Positions 16,145-25,307 of a stretch of DNA of 64,000 nt are shown here, piece after piece. A model generated the notes under the pieces. The model did not search any database and was not told the origin of the DNA. It saw only the letters and a program-made list of their open reading frames with translations. Positions within the stretch are counted from its first letter, which is position 1, and each line of letters opens with the position of its first letter. Source of the stretch: Flavobacterium channae. Its GTDB lineage: Bacteria; Bacteroidota; Bacteroidia; Flavobacteriales; Flavobacteriaceae. The stretch is from contig NZ_CP089096.1 of the NCBI RefSeq assembly GCF_021172165.1, positions 1,984,001 to 2,048,000 of the forward strand. The letters are read 5' to 3'. A program made the translations under genes and the position numbers.

Positions 16145-17992
16145 ATGGACGAAAATTTAAAGAAAATAATTCCGTTTGCACTGAAGTATAAGAAAGACAT
16201 TGTAATGAATGTTTTTTACAATATTCTTTACGCACTTTTTAGTACACTATCTTTTATTGCACTAATACCAATGTTAGATGTATTATTTAAAGATGCTGAA
16301 AAAATAACCGAAGAACCAAAACTTGAGTCTATTTGGGAAATTGCAAAATATGGAAATGATTATTTGTACTATTACATAACAAAACTAACTAGCGAAAGTG
16401 GTGCGCAATATGCATTACTTTTAGTAGTTTCTATAATCATATCTACATTTTTACTAAAAAATCTTTTTAACTATTTAGCATTAAACCATTTAATGTTGTT
16501 AAAAAATGGCGTTCTAAAAGATTTACGCAATAAAATGTTTGACAAAATTATTAGTCTTCCAATTTCCTATTATTCTGAAAAAAGAAAAGGAGATATGATG
16601 GCTAGAATGCTTGGTGATGTTAATGAAGTAAGAAATTCATTTTTCAACATTTTAGAGTTAGTTATCAAAGAACCAATGACAATTGTCTTCACTATTGGTG
16701 CTATGATTGCTATTAGCTTTAAATTAACACTTTTTGTATTCATTTTTATCCCAATTTCCGGATTCATCATTTCTAAAATAGGTAAAAGTCTAAAAGCAAA
16801 ATCAAAAAAAGCGCAAGATGAAAATGGCTATTTAATTTCGGTAGTTGAAGAAACTTTGGGCGGATTAAAAGTGGTAAAGAGTTACAATGCTGAAACTAGC
16901 TTTACAAATAAATTCAATAATTCTATTCAAAGATTATATCGTTTAACAAATAGTATCGGAAGAAAAAACAACCTTTCTTCTCCAATGAGTGAATTCATGG
17001 GAATTGTGGTTATTGCTATTTTACTTTGGTATGGTGGAAATATGGTTTTGGTAGAAACTTTTGCAGATGGTTCTCCTCTTCTAGAAGGCTCTAAATTTAT
17101 AGCTTATATGGGATTAGCTTACAACATTTTAACACCTGCAAAAGCAATCTCTAAAGCTTCTTATCAAGTTAAAAGTGGTTTAGCTGCTGCCGAACGTGTT
17201 TTTGATGTATTAGAAGTAGAAAACACTATTACTGATAAAGAAAATGCAATTATAAAAACTTCTTTTGACACTTCCATCACTATTGAAAAAATCAACTTTA
17301 AATACGAAGAAGAAAACGTACTTAAAAATTTCTCACTTGAAGTTCCAAAAGGAAAAACAGTAGCATTAGTTGGGCAATCAGGTTCTGGAAAAAGTACGAT
17401 TGCTAATTTATTAACGCGTTTTTACGATGTTCAAGAAGGCAGCGTGAAAATCGATGGCATTAACATAAAAGACATGACATTAGAATCGTTACGTCATTTA
17501 ATGGGATTGGTTACTCAGGATTCTATTTTGTTTAATGATACAATTAAAAACAATATTCTATTAGGCAAGCAAGACGCAACCGATGAAGAAATAATTGCAG
17601 CTTTAAAAGTGGCAAATGCTTACGAATTTGTAAAAGACTTACCAAACGGAATTGAAACGAATATTGGTGATGCTGGTGGCAAACTTTCGGGTGGACAAAA
17701 ACAACGTTTATCGATTGCGAGAGCCGTTTTAAAAAATCCACCGATTATGATTTTAGATGAAGCCACTTCGGCTTTGGATACCGAAAGTGAAAAATTCGTT
17801 CAAGTGGCGTTAGAAAACATGATGCAAAACCGAACGTCAATTGTAATTGCGCACCGTTTATCTACGATTCAAAAAGCAGATAAAATTGTCGTAATGCAGA
17901 AAGGTGAAATCGTAGAACAAGGAACACACGACGAATTATTAGCTTTGAATGGAACATATTCGAAGTTAGTGATGATGCAAAGTTTCGAATAA
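16145..17992 (+). CDS. MsbA-like ABC exporter (fused permease and ATPase)
   Basis: A 615-residue half-transporter: six membrane helices in the first 340 residues and a nucleotide-binding domain from about residue 370. The ATPase has Walker A GQSGSGKST, the Q-loop VTQDS, signature LSGGQKQR, Walker B IMILDEAT and the switch His in IVIAHRLST. It probably works as a homodimer flipping lipid A core, lipid-linked glycan or other amphiphiles. The start codon follows the mutase stop with no gap, so the genes are cotranscribed. Whether this is the essential lipid A flippase or an accessory exporter cannot be told from sequence. Confidence 0.9.
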   Translation: MDENLKKIIPFALKYKKDIVMNVFYNILYALFSTLSFIALIPMLDVLFKDAEKITEEPKLESIWEIAKYGNDYLYYYITKLTSESGAQYALLLVVSIIISTFLLKNLFNYLALNHLMLLKNGVLKDLRNKMFDKIISLPISYYSEKRKGDMMARMLGDVNEVRNSFFNILELVIKEPMTIVFTIGAMIAISFKLTLFVFIFIPISGFIISKIGKSLKAKSKKAQDENGYLISVVEETLGGLKVVKSYNAETSFTNKFNNSIQRLYRLTNSIGRKNNLSSPMSEFMGIVVIAILLWYGGNMVLVETFADGSPLLEGSKFIAYMGLAYNILTPAKAISKASYQVKSGLAAAERVFDVLEVENTITDKENAIIKTSFDTSITIEKINFKYEEENVLKNFSLEVPKGKTVALVGQSGSGKSTIANLLTRFYDVQEGSVKIDGINIKDMTLESLRHLMGLVTQDSILFNDTIKNNILLGKQDATDEEIIAALKVANAYEFVKDLPNGIETNIGDAGGKLSGGQKQRLSIARAVLKNPPIMILDEATSALDTESEKFVQVALENMMQNRTSIVIAHRLSTIQKADKIVVMQKGEIVEQGTHDELLALNGTYSKLVMMQSFE

Positions 17993-18139
17993 AAGTGAAG
18001 AGTTGGGAGATGGAAGTTAGGAGTTTAGCAAAATAAATTAATCTCATTTTCAAGATTTTTTAGATTATGTAAATTTCTTAAATCTGTGTTCCAAAACTTG
18101 AATTTTGAACTTGAATTTGATTTTTGAACTTAAACAATT
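17993..18139. other. Low-complexity intergenic sequence
   Basis: Contains imperfect reiterations of CTTGAATTTTGAACTTGAAT and a purine-rich stretch (GAGTTGGGAGATGGAAGTTAGG). Such text-like repeats occur between flavobacterial genes, probably from slippage. No gene or terminator with a clear stem is visible. Confidence 0.4.
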
Positions 18140-18841
18140 ATGTACGTAAACCATCCAAATATCACATTACCCGATGACAATGACACCGTTGTTTGGAAGT
18201 ATTTGGACTTGTCTAAGTTTTTAGACATGCTGTTATCGCAACAGTTGTTTATGTCGCGTTCGGATAAGTTTGAAGATCAATACGAAGGTACATTTTCGGA
18301 ACCCACTTTTGAGGAAATCAAGAAAATTGCTGCTAACAATCCGAAGTTTTTGGATTACTACAAATCGCATCGTGAGAAAGTAGTGATTAGTAGTTGGCAC
18401 ATCAACGAGTACGAATCGTTTGCGATGTGGCAAATTTTTACTCAAAACACAGAAGGTTTAGCCATTCAAACTACAATTGGCAGACTAAAAGAAGCCTTAC
18501 AACCTGAAAGACAAACCGAACAATATATTGGTGCTGTAAATTACATCGATTACAAAAAAGAATTTATTCCGTTTGAAGATACCTTTTTCCCGTTTTTGTT
18601 TAAGCGTAAAAGTTTTCAATACGAAAGAGAAATTCGTATTATTTCAGACGTTTCAGCTAATGGAATGAAAATCGATAACGGTTTAAAAGTCGATGTTAAT
18701 CTAAATCAATTAATCGAAAAAATCTACATTCACCCTAAAAGTGAAAACTGGTATAAGAATTTGGTAATTCAACTGGTTTCTAAATTAGGATTTGATTTTG
18801 AAATTGAAAAATCGGATTTAGAGAGTGATATTTTGATTTAG
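18140..18841 (+). CDS. DUF2971 domain-containing protein
   Basis: A 233-residue soluble protein of unknown function. Features that fit DUF2971 are the N-terminal WKYLDLSKFLDMLLSQQLF, the SRSDKFEDQYEGT block near residue 40, SWHINEYESFAMWQIF near 95, and FKRKSFQYEREIRII near 155. The family occurs widely, often near phage or defence genes, but its activity is unknown. Here it follows the ABC exporter by 147 bases with no obvious functional link. Confidence 0.8.
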   Translation: MYVNHPNITLPDDNDTVVWKYLDLSKFLDMLLSQQLFMSRSDKFEDQYEGTFSEPTFEEIKKIAANNPKFLDYYKSHREKVVISSWHINEYESFAMWQIFTQNTEGLAIQTTIGRLKEALQPERQTEQYIGAVNYIDYKKEFIPFEDTFFPFLFKRKSFQYEREIRIISDVSANGMKIDNGLKVDVNLNQLIEKIYIHPKSENWYKNLVIQLVSKLGFDFEIEKSDLESDILI

Positions 18842-18908
18842 AATAGAACGCGGATGAAACGGATGCTTTGCAACGCAAATAAAAACTGATTTTATTATTT
18901 ATGTTTTG

Positions 18909-19077
18909 ATGTCGTCCCTACTGGACTTCTGTTCATACTTAGGATTGCTTTTACCAAAATTTCGTTCCTACGGAACTTTATATAAACACAAGTCAGCTTC
19001 AGAATTTAAAAATGCCGTTAGGCATGAAATGTTGGTAAAAATTATCAATCGTAACTAAAATCCCTTAGGGATGACAT
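18909..19077. repeat. Nested palindromic intergenic element (MITE/REP-like)
   Basis: A 169-base element with terminal inverted repeats ATGTCGTCCCTA (18909-18920) and TAGGGATGACAT (19066-19077), one mismatch. A second inverted pair lies inside: TTTTACCAA and TTGGTAAAA, each followed or preceded by ATTTC/GAAAT. Each quarter also carries its own small palindrome: GTCCCTACTGGAC, GTTCCTACGGAAC, TGCCGTTAGGCA and ATCCCTTAGGGAT. I recognise this type of sequence as a recurrent intergenic repeat of Bacteroidota. It has no coding capacity. Confidence 0.7.
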
Positions 19078-19092
19078 ATTTTACCATTATCT

Positions 19093-19383
19093 TTATAAAA
19101 CATTAAAAAGTAAAAAAGTAAACTCGTCTTTAAAAATTACTAAAAGTAAAAGCGAGATTAGTGTAGAAATCAAAAAAGACTTAGTAAATCCATTTTTTGA
19201 ATTTCCTTTATAAAAAAGAAACTTTACAAGAATACCTAGCACAAAAATGTAAACTAAAAGATTGGTGATAACCATTAAGAAATTTCCAAAACTCAAAATA
19301 TTTTCCAATCCATCTTGACCTTCTGCAAAAGATAAATTACAAAACAAGATAAAACAGGAAAGAAAAATCAGTTTGATTCTCAT
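19093..19383 (-). CDS. Small membrane protein of unknown function
   Basis: A 96-residue protein with a cleavable-looking N-terminal signal (MRIKLIFLSCFILFCNLSFA) and two membrane helices (about 35-57 and 70-92). Lys-rich residues between them (KGNSKNGFTKS) suggest a cytoplasmic loop. I do not recognise a family. The ATG at 19383 is preferred over an upstream TTG. It lies 14 bases downstream of the lipoprotein gene on the same strand and is probably cotranscribed with it. Confidence 0.55.
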   Translation of the reverse strand: MRIKLIFLSCFILFCNLSFAEGQDGLENILSFGNFLMVITNLLVYIFVLGILVKFLFYKGNSKNGFTKSFLISTLISLLLLVIFKDEFTFLLFNVL

Positions 19384-19397
19384 CAATTATTGAAAAA

Positions 19398-20111
19398 CTA
19401 ATTCAGAGTATAAACTTCCACTTTCCACTCGTCAGCTAACAAGTTTACAAAGTGGTAATGTACTTTATCATTTTTATCAAAAGCACCGTTTTTGTTGATA
19501 TCTTCAATACATCTAAAGTACAAACGGTTTTGAGCTTCAATAATATTCCAATCGATTAATTCTTGAAATTCTTCTGAAAGTTTAGTAAAGTTGTCACCAC
19601 TAATAGTACTTAAATACAACGAACGAATATCATTTTGATTAATTTTTCCATCTTTGTTAGTATCTGAATCCACTAAAGTATAAACGATAATTTGCTTTTT
19701 CGTTTTAGCTGCAATTCCGTCTAAAAAAGTAGCCGTTTGAATTTGGATTTTCTTATCGGTTAATGGTTTTACATTCGTAGAATCAATGTGTTGAAAATTC
19801 AAATTATCGAAGTAACCTGTAATTTCAAATCGGTTATAATTGGAAATCGCATAGCTTACTTGGTTGGTTTTGCTGCTTCCATACACTTTACTATTCGAGT
19901 CATACACACGAACATCACCAATAGGATGAATCAAATACTTGGTTCCTTCCATCAAAATTGGCAAATCAGCCACCTTGATAGATGACGTATCTCTCGTTTC
20001 TGCTTCTACCTTAGTTTTTCCTTCTTCGTAGATAACTTTTGGAGTTTCCGTTTCTTCTTTACAACTCATTAAAGTTGCAACCAAGCTAAAAGTGAAAAGA
20101 ATACGCTTCAT
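19398..20111 (-). CDS. Lipoprotein with two EF-hand-like calcium loops
   Basis: A 237-residue predicted lipoprotein: MKRILFTFSLVATLMSCKEE carries the lipobox LMSC. The mature part contains DSDTNKDGKINQND (residues about 160-173) and a second loop, DINKNGAFDKND, near 218-229. Both match the DxNxDGxIxxxD pattern of EF-hand or dockerin calcium sites. The middle (YLIHPIGDVRVYDSN, YAISNYNRFEITGYFDNLNF) looks like beta structure. I assign no function; a surface or periplasmic calcium-dependent role is inference. An upstream in-frame extension overlaps the promoter and the TonB receptor gene and is rejected. Confidence 0.75.
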   Translation of the reverse strand: MKRILFTFSLVATLMSCKEETETPKVIYEEGKTKVEAETRDTSSIKVADLPILMEGTKYLIHPIGDVRVYDSNSKVYGSSKTNQVSYAISNYNRFEITGYFDNLNFQHIDSTNVKPLTDKKIQIQTATFLDGIAAKTKKQIIVYTLVDSDTNKDGKINQNDIRSLYLSTISGDNFTKLSEEFQELIDWNIIEAQNRLYFRCIEDINKNGAFDKNDKVHYHFVNLLADEWKVEVYTLN

Positions 20112-20129
20112 CTGTTTGAATTTTATAGT

Positions 20130-20160
20130 CAAATATACTAAAATAATTATTGGCTTACAA
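20130..20160 (-). promoter_or_regulatory. Promoter of the EF-hand lipoprotein gene (TTG-N20-TATATTTG)
   Basis: On the minus strand TATATTTG (20130-20137) lies 20 bases downstream of TTG (20158-20160). It overlaps the last codons of the TonB receptor gene and fixes the lipoprotein start at 20111. Confidence 0.7.
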
Positions 20161-22620
20161 TCGAGCAATTAATTTGATATTGAAAACACGAGTGGTCATG
20201 TAGTTAGGAATTCCGTATTGAGATTTCGTGTACACATCGCGAACCCAAGTATTCGTAATCGCATTTTGATTGTTGAATATGTTGAAAATTTCCAATCCTA
20301 AAGAGAATTCATTAAAAGGTTTCAACCAAGTTTTTGTCGACTTGATGCCTTCATCTTTAAACACATAAGAAAAACCAACATCAGCTCTGCGATAATCGTT
20401 CAATCTCATTTGATAAGCGTATGAATCTTCTACGTAAGATGGTGCACCGCCAGGTAATCCTGTGTTATAAACTAAATTTAAATACAGTTTTAAATTTGGA
20501 ATATTAGGCATATAATCTTGAAACAACATACCAAATTTCAATCTTTGATCAGTTGGTCGCGCTATAAAACCTTTTCCATCTTGATTTTCTTCAGTTTTTA
20601 AGTAGCCAAAACTAAACCAAGATTCTGTTCCTGGAACAAATTCCCCATTCAAACGCGCATCAAATCCATAAGCATAAGCTTCAGCATTATTGTTAGCTCT
20701 GTATCGAATGCGAACATTATCAATAGTATAGGTGTTTACATCCGTAATATTTTTGTAATACGCTTCTGAAATAAGTTTAAAAGGTCGCGACCACATTTTA
20801 AAACTGTAATCATTACTTAAAACTACATGAATCGACTGTTGGGCTTTTACATTCGTTTGTACTGTACCATTATAATCTCTAAGTTCTCGATAAAATGGCG
20901 GTTGATGATACAAACCTCCTGACAAACGGAACATCATATCTTTACTCCAATCAGGTTTGAAAGCAAATTGAGCTCTTGGTGAGAATGTAATTTGACTATC
21001 ACCATCTGGTCTTCCATCAGCAGTAACTTGCCATTGATGTGTTCTAACACCTGCATTTAACCAATACTCATGTGTTCCGATATTTCCTCTATAATTCCAT
21101 TGTGTATAACCAGAAAAACGATTTATTTTAGTAAAATTTGTCGCTCTAATGTTTTGATATGGTGCTAAAGGTCCAACATAAGGATTGTAAGGTTGGTCAT
21201 TTTGATAATTTAAATCTGGATCAGGCAGCGAAAATCCTGTAGAATCCACAACTTCCCACTCTACTAAACGATCTCTAATATCTTCAAGCGTAAATTTGGC
21301 TCCCCATTCAATTTGCGATTTTTCATTAATTTCATGAAAACCTTTAACTTCTGCATTTACGATTAAAGCATCTAAATCGTTGCGAGCGTGATTTAATTGC
21401 GAACCTATTCCGCGCGTAAAAACAACATCTCCAAAGGTTTCCGAACCGATATTTGCATCCACTTCACCTAAACGATATTGCGCCAAAATATCATAATATT
21501 CCTGTTCTTGTGTATGATATCCGGAAAGGATAAACTTCAATTTATTTTTCTCATTGTATTGATAAACGGCTTTTCCGGCACCAAAAAAAGTTAGGTATTT
21601 ATCCTTTTCTTGTCCTTGATAAAATACCAACAAAGCAATAGGTTGATCAATAGTACCAAAGTTGGTTTGACGCGTTAAAGGCTGATAATTGTATCTGTTT
21701 TGCGAAATATTTCCGAGAAAACTAAAGTTCCATTTGGTTGAAGCATTAAAATTCAACAAAGTCTGAACATCAAAAAAAGTGGGTCTAAAATTGGTTTCTG
21801 TTTCCTGACTGTTGACTAACAAACTGTTATCTCTGTAACGAACACCTGTAATGTTACTCCATTTTTGATTTTTAGAAACACCTTCAACTGTTAAACTTCC
21901 GCCTAATAAACTTGCTTCCAAACTAGCGCCAAAACGTTTTGGATTTCGATAAGTAATATCTAAAACAGATGATAATTTATCGCCAAATTTCGATTGAAAT
22001 CCTCCAGCAGAGAAATCTACATTTTGCACCATATTGGTATTCGTAAAACTCAAACCTTCTTGCTGACCTGAACGAATTAAAAACGGACGATAAACTTCAA
22101 TTTCGTTTACATAAACCAAGTTTTCATCGTAGTTACCACCACGAACAGCATACGAAGTACTTAATTCGTTATTAGAATATACACCAGGTAAAGTTTTTAT
22201 GATATTCTCAATACCTGCGTTTGCCCCTGGAATAGTTCTAATGATTACAGGATCAATGGTGGTGATACCTTCAATACGTTTTTTACTATTTGCCGTAACC
22301 AAAACTTCACCAAATTCTTCAACTTTTGAATTCATCACAGGATTTAATTCAAAATCTTCGTTGGGTTTTAAATTTATCTCTAAAGTGATTTTTTTTAACG
22401 AAACATGCGAAAATGTAATAGTTACTTTTTTATTAGCATCGATTTCCAAAATGTAAAATCCGTTTTCGTTAGTAACCGTTCCCTTATCACCAACTTTTAC
22501 CGTTACATTTTCAACAGGATTATTGAATTCATCTAAAATAACGCCTTTTACCCTAGCCTTTTGAGCCGAAACCGTTAGTGAAAACAGACCAACAAATAGT
22601 ACAAAAAATATATTTTTCAA
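20155..22620 (-). CDS. TonB-dependent receptor with CarboxypepD_reg-like N-domain
   Basis: Outer-membrane active transporter of 821 residues. It has a signal peptide (ending VSAQ near residue 19) and a carboxypeptidase-regulatory-like beta-sandwich (VKGVILDEFNNPVENVTVKV, then VTNENGFYIL). The plug domain follows (IENIIKTLPGVYSNNELS, SYAVRGGNYDENLVYVNEIE), then a beta-barrel closing with a typical aromatic C-terminal strand. The start appears to be TTG: no in-frame ATG gives a signal peptide. No SusD partner is adjacent, so it is not a SusCD pair. Substrate unknown; the neighbouring calcium-loop lipoprotein may or may not be related. Confidence 0.9.
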   Translation of the reverse strand: MKNIFFVLFVGLFSLTVSAQKARVKGVILDEFNNPVENVTVKVGDKGTVTNENGFYILEIDANKKVTITFSHVSLKKITLEINLKPNEDFELNPVMNSKVEEFGEVLVTANSKKRIEGITTIDPVIIRTIPGANAGIENIIKTLPGVYSNNELSTSYAVRGGNYDENLVYVNEIEVYRPFLIRSGQQEGLSFTNTNMVQNVDFSAGGFQSKFGDKLSSVLDITYRNPKRFGASLEASLLGGSLTVEGVSKNQKWSNITGVRYRDNSLLVNSQETETNFRPTFFDVQTLLNFNASTKWNFSFLGNISQNRYNYQPLTRQTNFGTIDQPIALLVFYQGQEKDKYLTFFGAGKAVYQYNEKNKLKFILSGYHTQEQEYYDILAQYRLGEVDANIGSETFGDVVFTRGIGSQLNHARNDLDALIVNAEVKGFHEINEKSQIEWGAKFTLEDIRDRLVEWEVVDSTGFSLPDPDLNYQNDQPYNPYVGPLAPYQNIRATNFTKINRFSGYTQWNYRGNIGTHEYWLNAGVRTHQWQVTADGRPDGDSQITFSPRAQFAFKPDWSKDMMFRLSGGLYHQPPFYRELRDYNGTVQTNVKAQQSIHVVLSNDYSFKMWSRPFKLISEAYYKNITDVNTYTIDNVRIRYRANNNAEAYAYGFDARLNGEFVPGTESWFSFGYLKTEENQDGKGFIARPTDQRLKFGMLFQDYMPNIPNLKLYLNLVYNTGLPGGAPSYVEDSYAYQMRLNDYRRADVGFSYVFKDEGIKSTKTWLKPFNEFSLGLEIFNIFNNQNAITNTWVRDVYTKSQYGIPNYMTTRVFNIKLIARL

Positions 22621-22635
22621 AAGAATGTATTTTAA

Positions 22636-24318
22636 TTATCTAAAAAAGTAAGATTCAAAGGTAGTAGAATTTTGTAAATTATCAGTAACAACAATCTTTA
22701 AATCATTTCTTCCTTGAACGCAAATATTATCATCTAAATTGTGTACGAGCTTTTTTGTCTTGTAATCGTATTCTAACAAAATCCATTTTCCGTTGATATA
22801 ACCATTGTAAGTATCTATATCTGAATGCAAATCAGTGATTGAAACACTAATTGTTTTTTGATCTTTTATGGTTTTACCTTCAACGAAATTTACGTTATAA
22901 ATCCTAGGTGGCGTAGTATCTTGAGCCAGTTTAAATTTACCTAATGTTCTCGTTCTAATCGAAAACGTATTGCCTTTTCTATAAGTTTTATTGTATTCTA
23001 ACTTATAGCCATCTAAAGTAGCGATGTACGTTTTAGCCATTTGTTCTTCAGTTAATCCTTGAACATCACTAAAAGTAACGGTAATATTTTTATGTACTGG
23101 AACACTATCATCATGAAGCGTCAAAATATCATTACTAACATCAAAATTTAAATAAAAATTATTGTAAAACGCATTCTCAGGAATCTGAACCGTTACATTG
23201 TTTTTTTCAAAAATAGATTCGTTTTTTGCTTTTACGTAGTAAGGTGTTTTTTGAACGGTATTTTTTATAGTGGCTTGCGCATAATAAAACTCAATTGGAA
23301 TGACTAATTCTACTTTATTTCCATGAAAATCAAACACTTCTACTCTATAAGTATAATTAGCGCCTGGTTGCACTTTAATGGTTCCATCTTTTTTATTTCC
23401 TGCAACAATTGAAAGCGGATAATCGGATAATTGAAATAATTTTTGAACACGTTGTCCCATCAAATGAAAACGCTCGTAATCCATAAAATTATTAATATAA
23501 CGCGACTCATCAAAAGCAAATCCATCAAACCCATACTGGTAATATAAAACACCATTTAAATACGCTTTTACTTTATACAATCCGTTTTTATTGTAGGCAT
23601 TGGTACAAAAATCATACGCATTTATTCCAATTCCCATTTTCCCATTAGACTGAATCTTAGTACTCAAATAACTTCCGTCGGATTGCTTAGAAAAATTAAT
23701 TGCAATAGGCTTTTGTGATTTATTTACCACTGTAGAATCCAAAGGATACGCTACCACACCTTGAATTACAGGTTTTCGTTCATCGTTAATGATTTTCTTA
23801 AAACCAAATTGCATTGGATTTAAAATTTCTTCCGATTTTGTGTTTCGGAATTCAAAATGCAAATGTGGCCCACCACTTCCTCCGGTATTTCCAGTAAAAG
23901 CAATAATATCTCTTTTTTTAACAGGCAATTCAGTAGGATACAAATACATTTCTACTTCATACGATTGTTCTTTGTATTGCTTATTTTTTATGTAGCTCTC
24001 AATAGCACCATTGGCTTTTTGCAAATGTCCGTATACAGTAGTATAACCATTTGGATGTGTTATATAAATTGCTTTTCCATAACCAAAAGTAGAAATTTTA
24101 ATACGTGAAATATAACCATCTCCAGCAGCATAAACAGGCAATCCTTCGATACCTTTTGTTTTAAAATCTAAACCGGAATGAAAATGATTGCTTCGAAGTT
24201 CACCAAACGAACCTGATAAATCTAATGAAATATCTAAAGGAGATTGAAAGTAATCTTGAGGATAATCTTGGCTAAAAATGATAAACGGAATAAATAAAAA
24301 GGCTAATACAAATTTCAT
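22636..24318 (-). CDS. M23 family metallopeptidase
   Basis: A secreted or periplasmic 560-residue protein whose N-terminal third is an LytM/M23 endopeptidase domain. It has a signal peptide (MKFVLAFLFIPFIIFSQ), then RSNHFHSGLDFKT with the first zinc His and Asp near residues 46-50, GYTTVYGHLQ, and GGPHLHFEFR with the HxH pair near 153-157. These are the complete zinc and catalytic residues, so it is probably an active peptidoglycan endopeptidase. The C-terminal 380 residues are beta-rich and unassigned. It ends 15 bases from the TonB receptor start; the two genes are probably cotranscribed. Confidence 0.9.
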   Translation of the reverse strand: MKFVLAFLFIPFIIFSQDYPQDYFQSPLDISLDLSGSFGELRSNHFHSGLDFKTKGIEGLPVYAAGDGYISRIKISTFGYGKAIYITHPNGYTTVYGHLQKANGAIESYIKNKQYKEQSYEVEMYLYPTELPVKKRDIIAFTGNTGGSGGPHLHFEFRNTKSEEILNPMQFGFKKIINDERKPVIQGVVAYPLDSTVVNKSQKPIAINFSKQSDGSYLSTKIQSNGKMGIGINAYDFCTNAYNKNGLYKVKAYLNGVLYYQYGFDGFAFDESRYINNFMDYERFHLMGQRVQKLFQLSDYPLSIVAGNKKDGTIKVQPGANYTYRVEVFDFHGNKVELVIPIEFYYAQATIKNTVQKTPYYVKAKNESIFEKNNVTVQIPENAFYNNFYLNFDVSNDILTLHDDSVPVHKNITVTFSDVQGLTEEQMAKTYIATLDGYKLEYNKTYRKGNTFSIRTRTLGKFKLAQDTTPPRIYNVNFVEGKTIKDQKTISVSITDLHSDIDTYNGYINGKWILLEYDYKTKKLVHNLDDNICVQGRNDLKIVVTDNLQNSTTFESYFFR

Positions 24319-24451
24319 AGTGCTTGTGTTTAGTGCTAAAATAATAAAATATTTTTATATAAAGTAAACAAAAACCATACCTTGTTGAATTGATTAAAAA
24401 TCAAACAGTTAGAAATAATAAAAATTTATTCACAAAATTTAAGAAAAAGTA

Positions 24452-24482
24452 TTGCTATTTTTGATTACTAATGCTAACTTTG
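24452..24482 (+). promoter_or_regulatory. Promoter of the coiled-coil/zapA operon (TTG-N20-TAACTTTG)
   Basis: TTG at 24452-24454 and TAACTTTG at 24475-24482 are 20 bases apart. The leader before the first ATG is about 22 bases. Confidence 0.7.
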
Positions 24483-24510
24483 TGAAATAATGAAATGAAT
24501 TTTATCATTA

Positions 24511-24801
24511 ATGAATGGATTATCTGAATTAATTGATTCTCTCGAAGTTAAATTTTTTAAGCTTAACCAAAAAGTGGTACAGCTTGAAAAGAAAAACCAA
24601 GAATTGCAGGATGAATTGTTGCTTTCTAAAAAAAATCAACAAAAGCAAACTGGTGAAATTGAAGCTTTGAGAAACCAATTAGATACTCTAAAAATGGTAA
24701 ACTCATTACTAGGCAGTGAAGAAAATAAAAGAGAAACGAAACTCAAAATAAATTCATTAATCAGAGAAATCGATTATTGCATAGCCCAACTTTCGGATTA
24801 G
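24511..24801 (+). CDS. Coiled-coil protein upstream of zapA
   Basis: A 96-residue, almost wholly helical protein. Heptad-like spacing of Leu, Val and Ile runs from about residue 5 to 75 (SLEVKFFKLNQKVVQLEKKNQ, EIEALRNQLDTLKMVN), then a short polar helix. There is no signal or membrane segment. Size and coiled-coil nature recall ZapB or FtsB-like division proteins, and it sits six bases before zapA, so a role at the division ring is a fair guess. No specific family motif proves it. Confidence 0.75.
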   Translation: MNGLSELIDSLEVKFFKLNQKVVQLEKKNQELQDELLLSKKNQQKQTGEIEALRNQLDTLKMVNSLLGSEENKRETKLKINSLIREIDYCIAQLSD

Positions 24802-24807
24802 AACCGT

Positions 24808-25101
24808 ATGAGTGAGAAACTGAAAATTAAAATATCTATAGCAGACAGAGTATATCCCTTAACTGTGGATCCGTCTCAAGAAGAAGGACTTAGAATTGCT
24901 TCTAAGAAAATAGATGCTATGATAAAGCAGTTTGAACAAAGCTATGCCGTAAGAGACAAACAAGACGTTTTAGCCATGTGCGCTTTGCAATTTGCTGCAC
25001 AAGTAGAGCAAAAACAAATCAATAAATCTCAGGATAATGAATCAAACATAACTAGATTACAAAGTCTAGATAAAAAATTGAGCGAACTTCTCTCAAAATA
25101 A
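24808..25101 (+). CDS. zapA: Cell division protein ZapA
   Basis: A 97-residue ZapA, which cross-links FtsZ filaments as a dimer or tetramer. The N-terminal globular part reads KLKIKISIADRVYPLTVDPSQ, followed by EEGLRIASKKIDAMIKQFEQ and DVLAMCALQFAAQ, the usual ZapA sequence order. A C-terminal coiled coil (ITRLQSLDKKLSELLSK) completes it. It follows the coiled-coil gene and precedes the 6S RNA gene and rny, an arrangement that resembles the zapA-ssrS order of proteobacteria. Confidence 0.9.
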   Translation: MSEKLKIKISIADRVYPLTVDPSQEEGLRIASKKIDAMIKQFEQSYAVRDKQDVLAMCALQFAAQVEQKQINKSQDNESNITRLQSLDKKLSELLSK

Positions 25102-25130
25102 ATACGTTCTTACATAATAAATACGATACT

Positions 25131-25287
25131 GCCTACATTAGTATATATTTGATAAACTCAACACTAACAAATTAAACGAGTGAATCTTTGCAACTATAAC
25201 AGGCCCTTCAGTGGGAAGTTTGAACTGCAGGTTAGCTCAAATCTTGTATAACCGAGTTTATACAAACATCTAATGTAGGCTTTTTTT
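25131..25287 (+). ncRNA. ssrS: 6S RNA
   Basis: RNA regulator that mimics an open promoter and binds housekeeping RNA polymerase. The element folds as one long interrupted hairpin. A perfect 11-bp closing stem (GCCTACATTAG, 25131-25141, with CTAATGTAGGC, 25270-25280) ends in seven T. Within it lies an 8-bp helix, ATAAACTC with GAGTTTAT, then a large central bubble flanked by CTAAC/GTTAG pairing and an apical arm. Length (about 155 bases), the bulged-hairpin shape and position right after zapA all fit 6S RNA. No consensus promoter is evident directly upstream, so it may be processed from the zapA transcript. Confidence 0.82.
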
Positions 25288-25307
25288 ATATAATTTTTTT
25301 AACACAT

